Assembly (NCBI GenBank): GCA_016873735.1
Contig: VGWD01000023.1
Coordinates: 1-34,055 of the forward strand
From: Ignavibacteria bacterium
Lineage (GTDB): Bacteria > Bacteroidota > Ignavibacteria > Kapaibacteriales > UBA961
Direction of reading: 5' to 3'
DNA length: 34,055 bases
Shown: positions 1 through 10,500 of the stretch, piece after piece
Layout of the letters: each line of letters opens with the position of its first letter
How positions within the stretch are numbered: position 1 is the stretch's first letter
Translations under genes and position numbers: made by a program
Notes under the pieces: generated by a model
Seen by the model: only the letters and a program-made list of their open reading frames with translations
Databases searched by the model: none
What the model was told of the DNA's origin: nothing

Positions 1-996
1 ATGATGGGAATTGTACAATTCTCAACATTGATTGCAGGTGATGTTCCAAAGACAATGTCTTATCAAGCCATCATTCGTAATGGAAACCAAGGTTTGATTG
101 TGAATGGTACAGTGTCTGTACGCATAAGCATTTTGAAAAATTCTGAATTTGGCAGCCCGGTTTATGTTGAAAGACATAGCGCAAAGACCAATGCAAATGG
201 ACTATTGACTCTACACATTGGAGCAGGAAATCCACTATTTGGAGCTTTCCAATCGATAGAGTGGGTAAATGGACCCTATTTCCTGAGAACTGAGACTGAT
301 CCGCTTGGTGGAACTGAATATGGTATTACTACAGTCAGCCAGATTTTAACTGTACCATATGCTATTCAAGCACATAAATCACTTCATGCCGATTCCGTGA
401 AACATGAAAGAGATCCCATGTTCACCAAATCGGTTGCTGCAGCCATCACTGCTCAAGATACAGCAAGATGGAATGCCAAATTATTGAATGAGTTGGACCC
501 GGTTTTCAGTGCTTCGGCAGCTGCATTATTGGATACAACATATCTTCAAAGAATTGATTCCGCACTCACTGTTGAGTCAGATCCTGTGTTTATGGCTTGG
601 GATAAAGATTATGCAGATCTTACAAATAAGCCCACGACTAATGGTTCCGAAACAAAGGTCACAGGAAGTGGCGTGATTTCAGTTACCGGAAATGGTACAA
701 CCGCAACACCATATTCCATTGCAATGAAACCCATGGTAATGAATGTAACAATTGACAGTACCAATACAGTTGTATTACAAGGAACAGCATCATTGATCAT
801 CATTCAAAGCAATAATGATGGAGCAATTGATAGAATTACATTACCAACAACAGGTGAGACCGGACAAGTGTTATATGTAATTCATAAAAGAACCACTCAA
901 GGTGATGCGCCTGAAATCAATTCAGAAGGACTTAATGGAAATAATTTCACCTATGTCTATGCTGACGGAGGTTGGAAAATTTTCTCTGAAATATGA
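1..996 (+). CDS. Secreted repeat protein of the Bacteroidota 'SYQAIIRN' family, possibly 5'-partial
   Basis: Residues about 17-125 match a domain common in Bacteroidota exported proteins. It opens with a YQAIIRN block, continues with VSVRISIL and NANGLLTLHIG, and closes with SQILTVPYAIQA. Three imperfect repeats follow, each starting near DPMF or DPVF (about residues 138, 165 and 195), two of them with an AAA(I/L)..DT pattern. Such repeats are often seen in tail-fibre-like surface proteins. The C-terminal 90 residues look like a compact beta domain ending in GGWKIFSEI; no T9SS sorting domain is present. The first codon is the first base of the window, so no ribosome site can be checked. The short hydrophobic start may be a signal peptide or the rest of a longer one. 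Function is unknown; surface exposure is an inference. Confidence 0.75.
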   Translation: MMGIVQFSTLIAGDVPKTMSYQAIIRNGNQGLIVNGTVSVRISILKNSEFGSPVYVERHSAKTNANGLLTLHIGAGNPLFGAFQSIEWVNGPYFLRTETDPLGGTEYGITTVSQILTVPYAIQAHKSLHADSVKHERDPMFTKSVAAAITAQDTARWNAKLLNELDPVFSASAAALLDTTYLQRIDSALTVESDPVFMAWDKDYADLTNKPTTNGSETKVTGSGVISVTGNGTTATPYSIAMKPMVMNVTIDSTNTVVLQGTASLIIIQSNNDGAIDRITLPTTGETGQVLYVIHKRTTQGDAPEINSEGLNGNNFTYVYADGGWKIFSEI

Positions 997-1037
997 TTCG
1001 GCACTTTATGCCAATATCGGGCCGAGGAGTTCGATAT

Positions 1038-1066
1038 AAAAGCCACGCTTATGCGTGGCTTTTTTT
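1038..1066. terminator. Bidirectional rho-independent terminator
   Basis: The 8-bp arms AGCCACGC (1041-1048) and GCGTGGCT (1053-1060) are perfect around a TTAT loop and extend by three A-T pairs. A T run follows on the + strand. The hairpin sits between the convergent genes ending at 996 (+) and 1065 (-), and the minus-strand stop codon lies in its T run. It can serve both genes. Confidence 0.85.
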
Positions 1067-4000
1067 ATAATAAAGTGGATTTCTTGGCAGAGGCAATGTG
1101 TTCTTCTATTTCTTTTCGAATCATGGGCATATCATCTCGATTCCAATGTAATTCCCTAATCCAATTTTGCTGATCGGCATTGTTAATCATCCCTGTGAAT
1201 AATAATGTGGTTGTGATGATTTCCTGCAATGGATACATCAAATGGAGGATATATGCATAATATTTCATCTGAAGCTCATACTTTTTAACAAGGGTGTCAA
1301 CTTCAGTCTTTGTGAAACATGCATTTGTTTTCCAATCCCAAACCTCGGCTTTACCATCTTCTTTTACAATGAGCACATCATAGACTACAACAAAAAAATC
1401 ATCATCGATTGGTATGGTAAATGAATATTCAGTTTTGATTTTTGAAATCACTGATAGATGAGATTGAATGAAATCAGATTGATGTATCGTTCTACAAAGT
1501 GTTAGTAATCGTGAACATATCTCATCTTTTTCAGATGAATATAACATAAATTCATTCACTTGTTCTTTGATGATTGAATGCAAAAGTTCTTCATTGATTG
1601 AACCATCTTGTTGAATCCATGCATTGATTTGTTCAAGGACGCGATGTACAAGAATACCAAATTGAGCGGCTGATATATCACCATGAGCTTCATCATTCAT
1701 GAAACCTGCATGATGATCTGCTTTTGTATCGGGAAATCCAAATACATATTTTTTTCTAAAGCGATCTTCATCAGACTGCAGCAACATGAATTGAGAGGTG
1801 GAATACCATTCATCTTTATATTCCTGTCTTGACTTCTCGAACAAATGAAACGATGCTTCTTGAATCGGACTTTCCTGCGCTTCTTCAGTTTGAATCTCAA
1901 AAGGTTTGCGAATGATTGAAATGGGAATGTCCAATTCTCGATTTAACACGATTTCTTGATCAGTATCAAGTACTGGTATTGTCGTATGATATAGTGAAGT
2001 TCCTTCGATGTTTTGCAGTGCAATCTCATAAGCCGAGGAATGTATACTAATCAATTGCATCATGCTGCGTTCGGCATATTCTTTACCTTCTTTATGAGAA
2101 GCGGAAATGAATAAATGGTCTTTTGCTCTTGTCAATGCAACATAGAGTAAACGCTTCTTTTCAGCTAAGAGTCTTGCTTTTCTTTCTGTGGACACAGCCA
2201 TTGACATCAATGATTGAGACGTTTCATGTGCTCCTGAAACGCGATATTCTTTGATGAGTGGCAAACCTATCCCGAATTGATCGGATTCAAACAATGCCGG
2301 CTGTGAAATTCGCTCTTTTGCATTTGTGTCATAAAGCATGACGATCGGGAATTCAAGTCCTTTCGATGCATGAATAGTCATTAAATTCACGGCATCTTCA
2401 GTATTGACAATTGGTGCTTCGGATTCATCATCATAATCTGAAGCTAGATTTAATTCTTGCACAAATGCATGAATATGTCTGAAGCCTCTTTGCTCAAACT
2501 CACGAGCAATACCGATTAACTTCTCCGCATTTGCCAACCATTGAGCTCCATCCTCCATGGTTTTGACAATATTTCTCCAATGAGATGCCTCCAGAATGGT
2601 ATGAATCAAGATTGGTAAGGACATTGTTTGAGCTTTGACCAATAATGCCGAAAGAATCATAACCGCTTCTTTTATATGCTGCGTAGCTTCCGCTTCTGCA
2701 TTGACATATTCGTTCATTGCCACCCAAAGACTTTTTCTGCCATATGCATTCCTAATTGCATATAACTCATCATCACTCACACCAAAAAATGGTGAAAGCA
2801 ATATTCCTGCAAGAGCTAATTCATTGTTTCTATTACTCAGAAATGTAAGATAATTTCTGATGTCAATGATTGCCGGAGATGTGTAAAACCCCTTATTCCC
2901 GGAAGTGAAATACGGTATACCTTCTGATCTTAAAGCAGCCATGAGTATATTTACCATGGTTCTTCTTTCATAGAGAATGGTGCAGTCCTTAAATTTCACA
3001 TCACGTAAAACATGCTGAATAATGCCTTGCTCATCCTTTATGACATCCCATACTTTCTTGCTTTTATTCACAACCATGTCTTTGATTGCAGTGGCAATCA
3101 AACCCGCCTCATCCATGATCGATTGCGATTCATCCTCATCTGTGTGTGTACGAATCAAAAATGAAATACTTCCTATTTCTTGTTTTTCGAAAAAGTCATT
3201 GCTTATGTTCCGTCCACCTATCATCTGTTCATAAGCAACTTCATATCCTTCCGCTTTTTTACCCATCAGTGATGAAAACAAATCATTGACAAATCCAATG
3301 ATGCCCGGCAGAAGACGAAATGAAGTTGAAAGTGATAACTTACCAGCTCTTTCTTCATCATTCAATTGTTCTGCATGATATACTGTAACATTGAGAAGAT
3401 TTGCCTGCTGTATGTCTTTTGATGCAGTGCCGAATACGCGGACATCTGCAGATCGAAATCCATAAATGCTTTGCTTGGGATCCCCGACGATATAGAGATT
3501 TACATCATCATCATCGCTCTGTTCACCTTTTAATGATCGAACAATGCGTGAAGCCAATTCATATTGCATTGCATTGGTATCTTGAAATTCATCAATCATC
3601 AAAAACTTTATTCGGGACCTTATTTTAGGACCCGCCTCCGGATGATCTAGCAATTCTATGGCAATTGTTTGCACATCGTTAAACTCCAGCGTGCCTTCAT
3701 TTCTTTTATATGCTTCAAACAATTGAGAGGCATGAAGAGCAATGTCAAGCAATAAGCGAGAAAATCTTATTGCTTCTTTTTCTGCGGAGAGAGAAGAGCC
3801 ATCAAGAGCTACACCAATCTCACCTATCTTGCTTAGTATATCACATTGTTTACGTATTTCCTCGATCAAACCATAATTGGAAATAATCCAATCATCAATG
3901 GAAATATCGGAGAACTTTGTGTATTTCACTGCCGGTGTTTTCTTCTGCGTCACATATTGAGAAACTATCGTCTTGGACAATGCATCAACCAATCGTAAAA

Positions 4001-4799
4001 ATGTGAATGTTTCATCATGTAATGGTTGTTCAAGAATCTCAACGCATTGTTTACGAAGCGATTTCCATTGCATCACAAGGTGCGCATCAACAAATTGTGA
4101 ATCAAGAAATCCAGGTAATTCAGCCATTACAATGAACATTGTGCTCATATGTTCCAGCAAATCATTCCGAATCGATTTCCATGCATGTTCTATTATGTCT
4201 TCATCTCGCCTGTTATGAAGTTCATCGAGAACCTTCAATGCCAATGAACCTTTTTGCAATAAATGGTCTAATGCCTTTGTTATCGTCGAATGATGATGTT
4301 TATGGAAGAGCGATTGAATCAATTGTTTTGATGGATGATCCGGATGCAGTACATGTATCAATGCTTCTTCGATGCATTGCATGCGCATTGTGACTGCTCT
4401 ACTTGTAGGCAGTGGAGAAAGCGTATGTGGCACACCCGCTTCGATTGGATATTCACGGACAATTTGACTGCAAAACGAATCTATGGTAGAAATTCTTGCG
4501 GCATTGAGATGTTGTCTGATTCTCGACCACATTTCCACATCAAGCATTCGTTCTTGATTGATAGCATCATGCAATTTGTCTTCCACTGCATCCATGACTC
4601 TTTTCATCATTTCTGCTGCGGCTTTTCTTGTGAATGTAATTGCCACGATGGATGATAAGTCAATCCCCGGATATTGTTCCAAAATGTGTATGAATCGCTG
4701 CACCAATACCCGTGTCTTCCCGCTTCCTGCCCCGGCGGATACAGAGATATGTCGGTCAATTGCCCTACCCAGTATTTGTTCTCTCGTCTCTTTCATCAT
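1065..4799 (-). CDS. addA: AddA/RecB-type UvrD-family helicase with C-terminal nuclease
   Basis: This is an ATP-dependent superfamily 1A helicase-nuclease expected to process double-strand DNA ends for recombination. The Walker A motif SAGAGSGKT is at about residues 21-29. Motif II is IDEFQDTNAMQYELA, motif III VGDPKQSIYGFRSADVRVF, a later motif LMTIHASKGLEFPIV, and motif VI LLYVALTRAKDHL. The last 200 residues carry a PD-(D/E)XK nuclease signature: GILVHRVLEQ, then AEVWDWKTN. The length of about 1,240 residues fits AddA. The open frame could begin 11 codons earlier, but that ATG lies in the loop of the upstream terminator, so the MMKETREQ start at 4799 is preferred. No AddB or RecC partner is in the window. 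Subtype (AddA rather than RecB) rests on length and overall feel, not on a search. Confidence 0.88.
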   Translation of the reverse strand: MMKETREQILGRAIDRHISVSAGAGSGKTRVLVQRFIHILEQYPGIDLSSIVAITFTRKAAAEMMKRVMDAVEDKLHDAINQERMLDVEMWSRIRQHLNAARISTIDSFCSQIVREYPIEAGVPHTLSPLPTSRAVTMRMQCIEEALIHVLHPDHPSKQLIQSLFHKHHHSTITKALDHLLQKGSLALKVLDELHNRRDEDIIEHAWKSIRNDLLEHMSTMFIVMAELPGFLDSQFVDAHLVMQWKSLRKQCVEILEQPLHDETFTFLRLVDALSKTIVSQYVTQKKTPAVKYTKFSDISIDDWIISNYGLIEEIRKQCDILSKIGEIGVALDGSSLSAEKEAIRFSRLLLDIALHASQLFEAYKRNEGTLEFNDVQTIAIELLDHPEAGPKIRSRIKFLMIDEFQDTNAMQYELASRIVRSLKGEQSDDDDVNLYIVGDPKQSIYGFRSADVRVFGTASKDIQQANLLNVTVYHAEQLNDEERAGKLSLSTSFRLLPGIIGFVNDLFSSLMGKKAEGYEVAYEQMIGGRNISNDFFEKQEIGSISFLIRTHTDEDESQSIMDEAGLIATAIKDMVVNKSKKVWDVIKDEQGIIQHVLRDVKFKDCTILYERRTMVNILMAALRSEGIPYFTSGNKGFYTSPAIIDIRNYLTFLSNRNNELALAGILLSPFFGVSDDELYAIRNAYGRKSLWVAMNEYVNAEAEATQHIKEAVMILSALLVKAQTMSLPILIHTILEASHWRNIVKTMEDGAQWLANAEKLIGIAREFEQRGFRHIHAFVQELNLASDYDDESEAPIVNTEDAVNLMTIHASKGLEFPIVMLYDTNAKERISQPALFESDQFGIGLPLIKEYRVSGAHETSQSLMSMAVSTERKARLLAEKKRLLYVALTRAKDHLFISASHKEGKEYAERSMMQLISIHSSAYEIALQNIEGTSLYHTTIPVLDTDQEIVLNRELDIPISIIRKPFEIQTEEAQESPIQEASFHLFEKSRQEYKDEWYSTSQFMLLQSDEDRFRKKYVFGFPDTKADHHAGFMNDEAHGDISAAQFGILVHRVLEQINAWIQQDGSINEELLHSIIKEQVNEFMLYSSEKDEICSRLLTLCRTIHQSDFIQSHLSVISKIKTEYSFTIPIDDDFFVVVYDVLIVKEDGKAEVWDWKTNACFTKTEVDTLVKKYELQMKYYAYILHLMYPLQEIITTTLLFTGMINNADQQNWIRELHWNRDDMPMIRKEIEEHIASAKKSTLL

Positions 4800-4811
4800 T
4801 CTTATGTAGAG

Positions 4812-4847
4812 AAAAAAAGCCCGACAGTGCATTCACGGTCGGGCTTT
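4812..4847 (-). terminator. Rho-independent terminator after the FKBP gene
   Basis: The arms AAAGCCCGAC (4816-4825) and GTCGGGCTTT (4838-4847) are perfect over 10 bp. On the minus strand they are followed by a run of U. It lies between the FKBP stop and the helicase start, so the helicase probably has its own promoter or depends on readthrough. Confidence 0.88.
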
Positions 4848-4866
4848 GAATATTCAAGTCGTGAAA

Positions 4867-5577
4867 TTATTTCACGATATCAAGCAATTCAACTTCGAAT
4901 ACCAATGTTTCATTTGGCCCGATTGCATTGCCTGCTCCGCGCTCACCATAAGCAAGTTCAGCAGGAATATAGAATTTAAACTTTGAACCTTTGCTCATGA
5001 GCTGAACGCCTTCTGTCCAACCTTTGATAACACCATTGAGAGGAAATTCAACCGGCTCACCACGATCAACTGAAGAGTCGAATGTTGTGCCATCGATCAG
5101 CTTTCCGGTATAATGTACTTTTACGGTTGAGGAAGCAATTGGTTTTGGACCTGTGCCTTCTGTGATCACAGAATACTGAAGTCCACTTGGGGTTGACTTC
5201 ACACCGGGTTTGTTCTTATTGTCGGCAAGAAACTTTTCACCTTTTGTTTTATTCTCGCCACCTTTTTTGGTTGCTTCTTCCTGTGCTTTAGCCATGATTT
5301 CTTGTTGGAATTGAGTTAAGACATCACCCATTTCTTTTTCTGTCAATTGTGTTTTTGCACCTGTATAAGCATCAAGCAAACCCTTGACCAAAATATCTGT
5401 AGTGATTTCTACTTTTTGGTCTTTCAAGTTTTTACCGATGCTAACACCGATACTGTAACTTGCTTTGTCTTTCTGGGTTTTGAGTTCCATTGGTGCTCCT
5501 TTATCGGACGATTGTGAACATGCTTGGACAGAAAATAGTCCGATGCATGCCATTGCAATGATTGCTGAACGGATCAT
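4867..5577 (-). CDS. FKBP-type peptidyl-prolyl cis-trans isomerase, lipoprotein
   Basis: This enzyme should catalyse cis-trans isomerisation of X-Pro bonds in proteins outside the inner membrane. The N-terminus is a lipoprotein signal with lipobox VQAC, the lipidated Cys being residue 20. Residues about 35-120 form an FkpA/Mip-like dimerisation region, including the block KASYSIGVSIGKNLK. A lysine-rich linker follows. The FKBP domain spans about 140-236, with VKVHYTGKLIDGTTFDSS, EFPLNGVIKGWTEG and IPAELAYGERG, the usual active-site blocks, and ends VFEVELLDI. Length and order match the Mip/FkpA family. It is followed by its own terminator. The lipid anchor suggests it faces the periplasm, where it may help fold exported proteins. 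Confidence 0.93.
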   Translation of the reverse strand: MIRSAIIAMACIGLFSVQACSQSSDKGAPMELKTQKDKASYSIGVSIGKNLKDQKVEITTDILVKGLLDAYTGAKTQLTEKEMGDVLTQFQQEIMAKAQEEATKKGGENKTKGEKFLADNKNKPGVKSTPSGLQYSVITEGTGPKPIASSTVKVHYTGKLIDGTTFDSSVDRGEPVEFPLNGVIKGWTEGVQLMSKGSKFKFYIPAELAYGERGAGNAIGPNETLVFEVELLDIVK

Positions 5578-5617
5578 GTATTATCCTTGATGAATAGAAT
5601 TGATGAAATAAGTGTTA

Positions 5618-5625
5618 CAAAGATA
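5618..5625 (-). promoter_or_regulatory. Candidate Bacteroidota -7 element upstream of the FKBP gene
   Basis: On the minus strand this reads TATCTTTG, an exact match to TAnnTTTG, about 40 bases before the FKBP start. No TTTG -33 box is seen at the usual 19-21 base spacing, so the call is tentative. Confidence 0.4.
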
Positions 5626-5651
5626 ATGATTTATGCCCAAATCTTAACGGT

Positions 5652-6365
5652 TCACTCTGATAATGCGATGGATTCCCAATCGGTGAACGGAGATAAAAAC
5701 AATGTTTCGCCATGTGTTGAATAACCGGGAATCGGTGTCATGAGGGCCCTACCCTTCTTCCGAAGTTCCAGAAACATTTTGAAATCATTTGGACAATGAC
5801 CTTTATTCGTCCATTTCCTTAATATTCTGATGTCTTGTTTGAGAGTTCGGACTTTACAAGCAAAAGTCATGGTGGTGCTATTCGTGATTTTCCAATGAGA
5901 TGACCCAATGCAATAGACTTTTGTTGCTTCACCTCCATCGACATCCACAAATGGATTGCCTCCCAAAGAGGGCGGTCTATATTTATCGGGATGATCATAG
6001 AGACTGCAATATGATGCACCATGATGCAGGATTTCCTGAATGAGTTGTTCAGAACCTGGTCTGTGTAGATAATCATTTTCAAGATGATAGACGATGTCTT
6101 CTTCAGGAAAAGTCAATGCCAAATCAAGTCCCAGATTGAATGTCCCTGCACCATGTCCTATGGAAACTCGAGAAATGTACTCAGGTTGTACATATCGACA
6201 TATCATCGCAAAAGTTTCTTCCGATACATTATCCGCTATCACATGAAATTCTGCATCATGAAATACCTTAGCTGCATTCTTCAGACAATGTTCATTTGTG
6301 ATATATGCGGGTTTCACTTTGGAATACCCAGAATCTGAGATGCGATAGATGATGTGAAGGTTCAT
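5652..6365 (-). CDS. Glycosyltransferase-like protein
   Basis: The 237-residue protein has no signal peptide and should be cytosolic. It opens with a beta strand and reads as a GT-A-like fold: LHIIYRISDSG at the start, an NAAKVFHDAEFHVIAD block, and VYHLENDYLHRPG at about residues 92-104. That last motif sits where GT-A enzymes carry the metal-binding DxD motif, here as END. FFLELRKKGR-like and STHGET motifs follow near the C-terminus. I cannot assign a sugar or acceptor. It is the last gene of a tight operon (15 bases after the barrel gene), which may hint at a role in modifying a cell-envelope product, but this is only context. A non-catalytic nucleotide-sugar-binding protein is an alternative. 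Confidence 0.55.
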   Translation of the reverse strand: MNLHIIYRISDSGYSKVKPAYITNEHCLKNAAKVFHDAEFHVIADNVSEETFAMICRYVQPEYISRVSIGHGAGTFNLGLDLALTFPEEDIVYHLENDYLHRPGSEQLIQEILHHGASYCSLYDHPDKYRPPSLGGNPFVDVDGGEATKVYCIGSSHWKITNSTTMTFACKVRTLKQDIRILRKWTNKGHCPNDFKMFLELRKKGRALMTPIPGYSTHGETLFLSPFTDWESIALSE

Positions 6366-6380
6366 GGTTGTGATGAATAT

Positions 6381-7499
6381 TTACATCGCATGTTCTTTGC
6401 CACCAAATCTCCATGTGAAGCCGAGATTGATGACATAATCCGCAAATGCTGCATCGCCATTTGTGAACACACCATTGACTCTTGTCTTTTCAAGATCATC
6501 ATAACTTTGAACGCGATTGCGATAGACAGCCAGAGGTACACTGAAGAATACAGACATGGAATTGAATGCATAGGACATCCCTGGTTCAAATGCAACAGAA
6601 TAGCCGGGTCTTCTGAATCCACGGCTTCCACCAAATGCATCATGTGATGGAACGCCTTCTATTCGTCCACCGAAATATCCACTCAATCCAAAAGTTGAAT
6701 TGTAAAATGCTCCGATGCGAGCGCCATATTGATCTGGAACGGAATATTCCAAAATATTGCCAAAAGCATCTTTTCTCAATGTTGGAATACCATTTGTTTC
6801 ACGTGGATTGAACATGTAAAATGCATTCATTGCAATCGCAATCTCATGAGAAATAGGATGATAACCTTGCATATCCAAAGAAATTCCTGTTCCACCATCA
6901 CCCAATTGAATGGATTGATCCACGAATTGCAGCATATTGGTGTCGCGCTTCGGACCTTGATTATAAAACAAATCCTGACAATCAAATTGTCCATTCGGAA
7001 GCTTCACACCAAACCCGATTGCATAATTGAAATCATGTTCAAATGGTTCAAACAACCAATACCCAAGACCAAAACGAATGTCCGATAATCCGGATGAACC
7101 TGTCGAATTTCTTCGACCAAGACCATTTGGTGGATTTCCACCATGCTCGTACATCGATGAACGATTATGGTGCATATAGGGCAAAGTTGCAGTGGCATAT
7201 AATTGATCGGTAATGCCATAATTCAACGTGACATCCAAAAAGCTTGACCAATTCCAGACTTCCGTTCCATTTGCAACTCTTTCAGGTTCTTCGTGATCAC
7301 CACGAAAATGTCTGAATGATTCAAAATATCTATATCCCGTAACGAGATTCCATTCTCCGGGTGACAAATTAATTCCCATGCCAATTCCCGTACCACCACC
7401 ACAAGAACTCATACCACGTGTGGCCACACATCCTTGTGCATTGAGGTCGCATTGCAATAATCCAACCAATGCAAAACATATAGAAACAAATGTTTTCAT
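6381..7499 (-). CDS. Outer-membrane beta-barrel (transporter-like) protein
   Basis: A signal peptide of about 21 residues ends near LNAQG. The mature protein alternates aromatic and small residues in short strands, for example WNLVTGYRYFESFRHF, TLNYGITDQLYATATLPYM, LSDIRFGLGYWLF and IGFGVKLPNG. It ends with the aromatic strand YVINLGFTWRFGG. This pattern fits the meta-pathway phenol degradation/transporter-type barrels that Bacteroidota use as small outer-membrane channels. A Cys pair and a glycine-rich loop follow the signal peptide (CVATRGMSSCGGGTGIG). It is the middle gene of the operon, 12 bases after the BNR protein and 15 before the glycosyltransferase-like gene. Its substrate is unknown. 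Confidence 0.72.
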   Translation of the reverse strand: MKTFVSICFALVGLLQCDLNAQGCVATRGMSSCGGGTGIGMGINLSPGEWNLVTGYRYFESFRHFRGDHEEPERVANGTEVWNWSSFLDVTLNYGITDQLYATATLPYMHHNRSSMYEHGGNPPNGLGRRNSTGSSGLSDIRFGLGYWLFEPFEHDFNYAIGFGVKLPNGQFDCQDLFYNQGPKRDTNMLQFVDQSIQLGDGGTGISLDMQGYHPISHEIAIAMNAFYMFNPRETNGIPTLRKDAFGNILEYSVPDQYGARIGAFYNSTFGLSGYFGGRIEGVPSHDAFGGSRGFRRPGYSVAFEPGMSYAFNSMSVFFSVPLAVYRNRVQSYDDLEKTRVNGVFTNGDAAFADYVINLGFTWRFGGKEHAM

Positions 7500-7511
7500 C
7501 TATTCAATAAT

Positions 7512-10500
7512 TTAATGTTTGACAATTGTACAACGATATATGACATCGTCACGGTTATATAACTGAATTTGAAACAAACCGGTTCCAATACCGAAACAGT
7601 CCAACATGATGTCATTGTGATCATATGGTCCTTCAAAACTACGAACTATTCTACCTTGAAGATCGATAATATCTATATGTCTCACATTCAAACCCGATAA
7701 TGGTATGGTAACAAAACCTGTGGTTGGATTGGGAAAAACAGTCAAAACAGCCATTTCTTCCTTTACTGGACTTGGCTTTGGTGGTATGCAACCTTGAGCA
7801 TAAAATTCCGCAACCGTTGTCCAAGGATTGCCATTGACTTCTGACAAAGATCGAAATTTCACATATCGTGCATTGAGTCCGGCCGAATCCAATTTCAGCC
7901 ATTGAATCGCACTGCTATTGTCAAATGTAGCGGGATATACTTTGCCCCAATCGGTTGTGTCTTTGGTAAAATAGAATTCTGCGTTTTTCACGCGACCATT
8001 CACTCCATCGGCTCTTCCCTGATATGCAAACTTGAACACCTTATATTCAAATCCAAAATCTATCTGCATTTCATGAGGAATCGTATCATTGCCCGTGCTC
8101 CATCTTGTATGCCAAATTGTATTTGGATCATCATCTATCGCCATTTCTGCAAGTCCGGGATAATTCACTTCCTGACTAAAAAATTTCATGAGATGCCAAT
8201 CTGTTTTGGGAAGCAAACCGGGATTATCACATGTTTCAATCGAAGGACATGATTTTACGGTGACTGGAACACTTACCGATGTATATGTCTTGCCATCTTG
8301 CTCCAAAGTGAGTGAAACGGAATATGTTCCTTTTTCCCCATAGACTACTTGTGGGCTCATTGCATTCTTGTCACTGATCCAAACAGGTTCGGGTTCAATC
8401 TTCCATGTACGCTTTGCATTGCGATTGATAAAGAGCGAATGATCAGTCATTGCAACGGTGTCTTCACCACATGATACCACTTGTGAACCTACCCATGCTT
8501 TTGGAATCGGCGTAAAACTTGTATCAATCATCGGCGATTCCCATACGCTACCATTTCCCGCAACACGAAGTTTCCCATCACGGAAAAATGGCAATGCAAG
8601 ATTCACACTCATACCTGCCGGATATCCTTCATTGAATAATTCCCAATCAGTCATCATTGCTGTGCGATAATATACTTTGCCGGTTTTCGCATTCTTTGCA
8701 TTCGTGAAGAGATATGCGATGTCTTTGCCGTTTTTATCGGGTTGAATAACAGTACATTTCAAGTATTCCGATACTGTACCTGTATGGTCCGACCAAGTGT
8801 CACCGCCATCAGTGGAGCGAAAAACTTTTCCTATATCCGCACTCCATGTGCCATTGGAAAATGTTGCATAGACCACATTTCCATCTGTCGGAGAAACGGA
8901 AATATGTGTTCTTCCTTTCCATGCATTCGTTCCATTCGGTGTGACATATAATGATGATTTGGCTTTCCATGTTTTTCCAAGATCATCACTGCGATACATA
9001 CCTTCATTCACGATATCCGCATAGATGATGGGATCTTTTTCCGCATAACTGATTTGCATGAATCGAACGGGATTATCAAAAGCATGCATCAAATCCCATG
9101 TTGAGCCTGCATCGGAAGACATCCAAAATCCTTTTCCTTCTCCCACAAACAAAGTTGTGCTATATGTAGGATGATGAAGAAGATTTCCGCGTCTTCCACC
9201 ATATTCTTCCATATTGGGGAATTTGCTGTAGACGAATCGTCCTTCAGGTTTTCCGGTCGCTGTTTTCGGTAAAATCCAACCATTGCCCAAATCATTGAAT
9301 GCCACATGCCTTTGTTTATGATGCAATACCCAACCGGTCGGTGATTCAGCACCACCCATGCGCAATGCCTTGGGTTGATACATGTCTGAAATTGCAGTAT
9401 TGCCATTATGATAGCGACCACCAATGATGATGTCTTCAGTCCAACCTTGATCAAATCCCCAAAAATCCGATCCTACGATGCCATTATTTCTTGCGAATGC
9501 ATTATTCGGATTTGAAAATGCATCGGTGGATAAAGTCAAACCACCATCGGTCGAAATCCAAAAATCACCATTCGACATAAGTTTCATGTCTTGCTGATCG
9601 GGATGCACAGGTATATTTCCACCATATCCACCTATGATGCTGAATGTAGAACCGCCATTGGTTGATTTATACAATGATGCAGTTCCTGTGAACAACATAT
9701 TTGAATCCTTTGGTGACACCTCCAATACCAAGTCAAAATATCCTTGCCAGTTATCCATTGGAAATTCTGTCGTTTTCCCTTTTCTCACTGTCGTCCATTG
9801 AGGATTTGCCGTTCCAACTCGACCTTTAAGCAAATGTGGAATATCATCAGTGCTCAATAAGATTGCATAAATGATTCCGGGATTTGCAGGCGTCATCGCA
9901 AGCAATCCACCGGAACGCTCAACAATGTCTGTAGGAAATGCAGATTGATTGGTGAATGTCTTTCCGCCATCTGTACTTTGCGCCAATCGAAAATTTGTGT
10001 TTTCCTTCACGAGCGCATACACATTTTTGGAATTGCCCGGCGTGAATTCAATATCATAAGCCGGCATATTCCACACTTTTGTCCAAGTTAAGCCTTGATT
10101 CTCTGAACGATATACTCCCTCCGGTGCAGCTGCAATCATAATGCTGGGATCTTTTGGATCAATCTTCAAACGATCTGCTCCGAAGCGCTCAGTCAGCATC
10201 GCCGTCCAAGTTTTGCCACCATCACTTGTTTTATGAATTTGCTTTCCTCCACTTACAAATGCTATTTCAGGATTTGTGGGGTGAATGGCAACTGCAGTTA
10301 TGCCACCACCGAAATAATAATCTGTTCCTGATTGAGTCCAATTCAATCCTTTATCGGTAGACTTAGCAACAAAACCCGTTTCGGTTCCTGCATACAGAAT
10401 CGAAGGATTGGATTCCGATACATCGAATGCATAAATATTCACTTGCCAAGGGCATGCTTTTGGTGCAGTGGCCGATCCGGATTCATTGAGCCAGAATGTT

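Noticed and set aside
488-803. Short frames at 488-676 (+) and 609-803 (-)
   Set aside because: They overlap the clear secreted repeat protein at 1-996 in other frames and have no features of their own.
4800-4832. An upstream ATG for the AddA-type helicase
   Set aside because: It falls in the loop of the terminator of the FKBP gene, and the family-typical start is 11 codons later.
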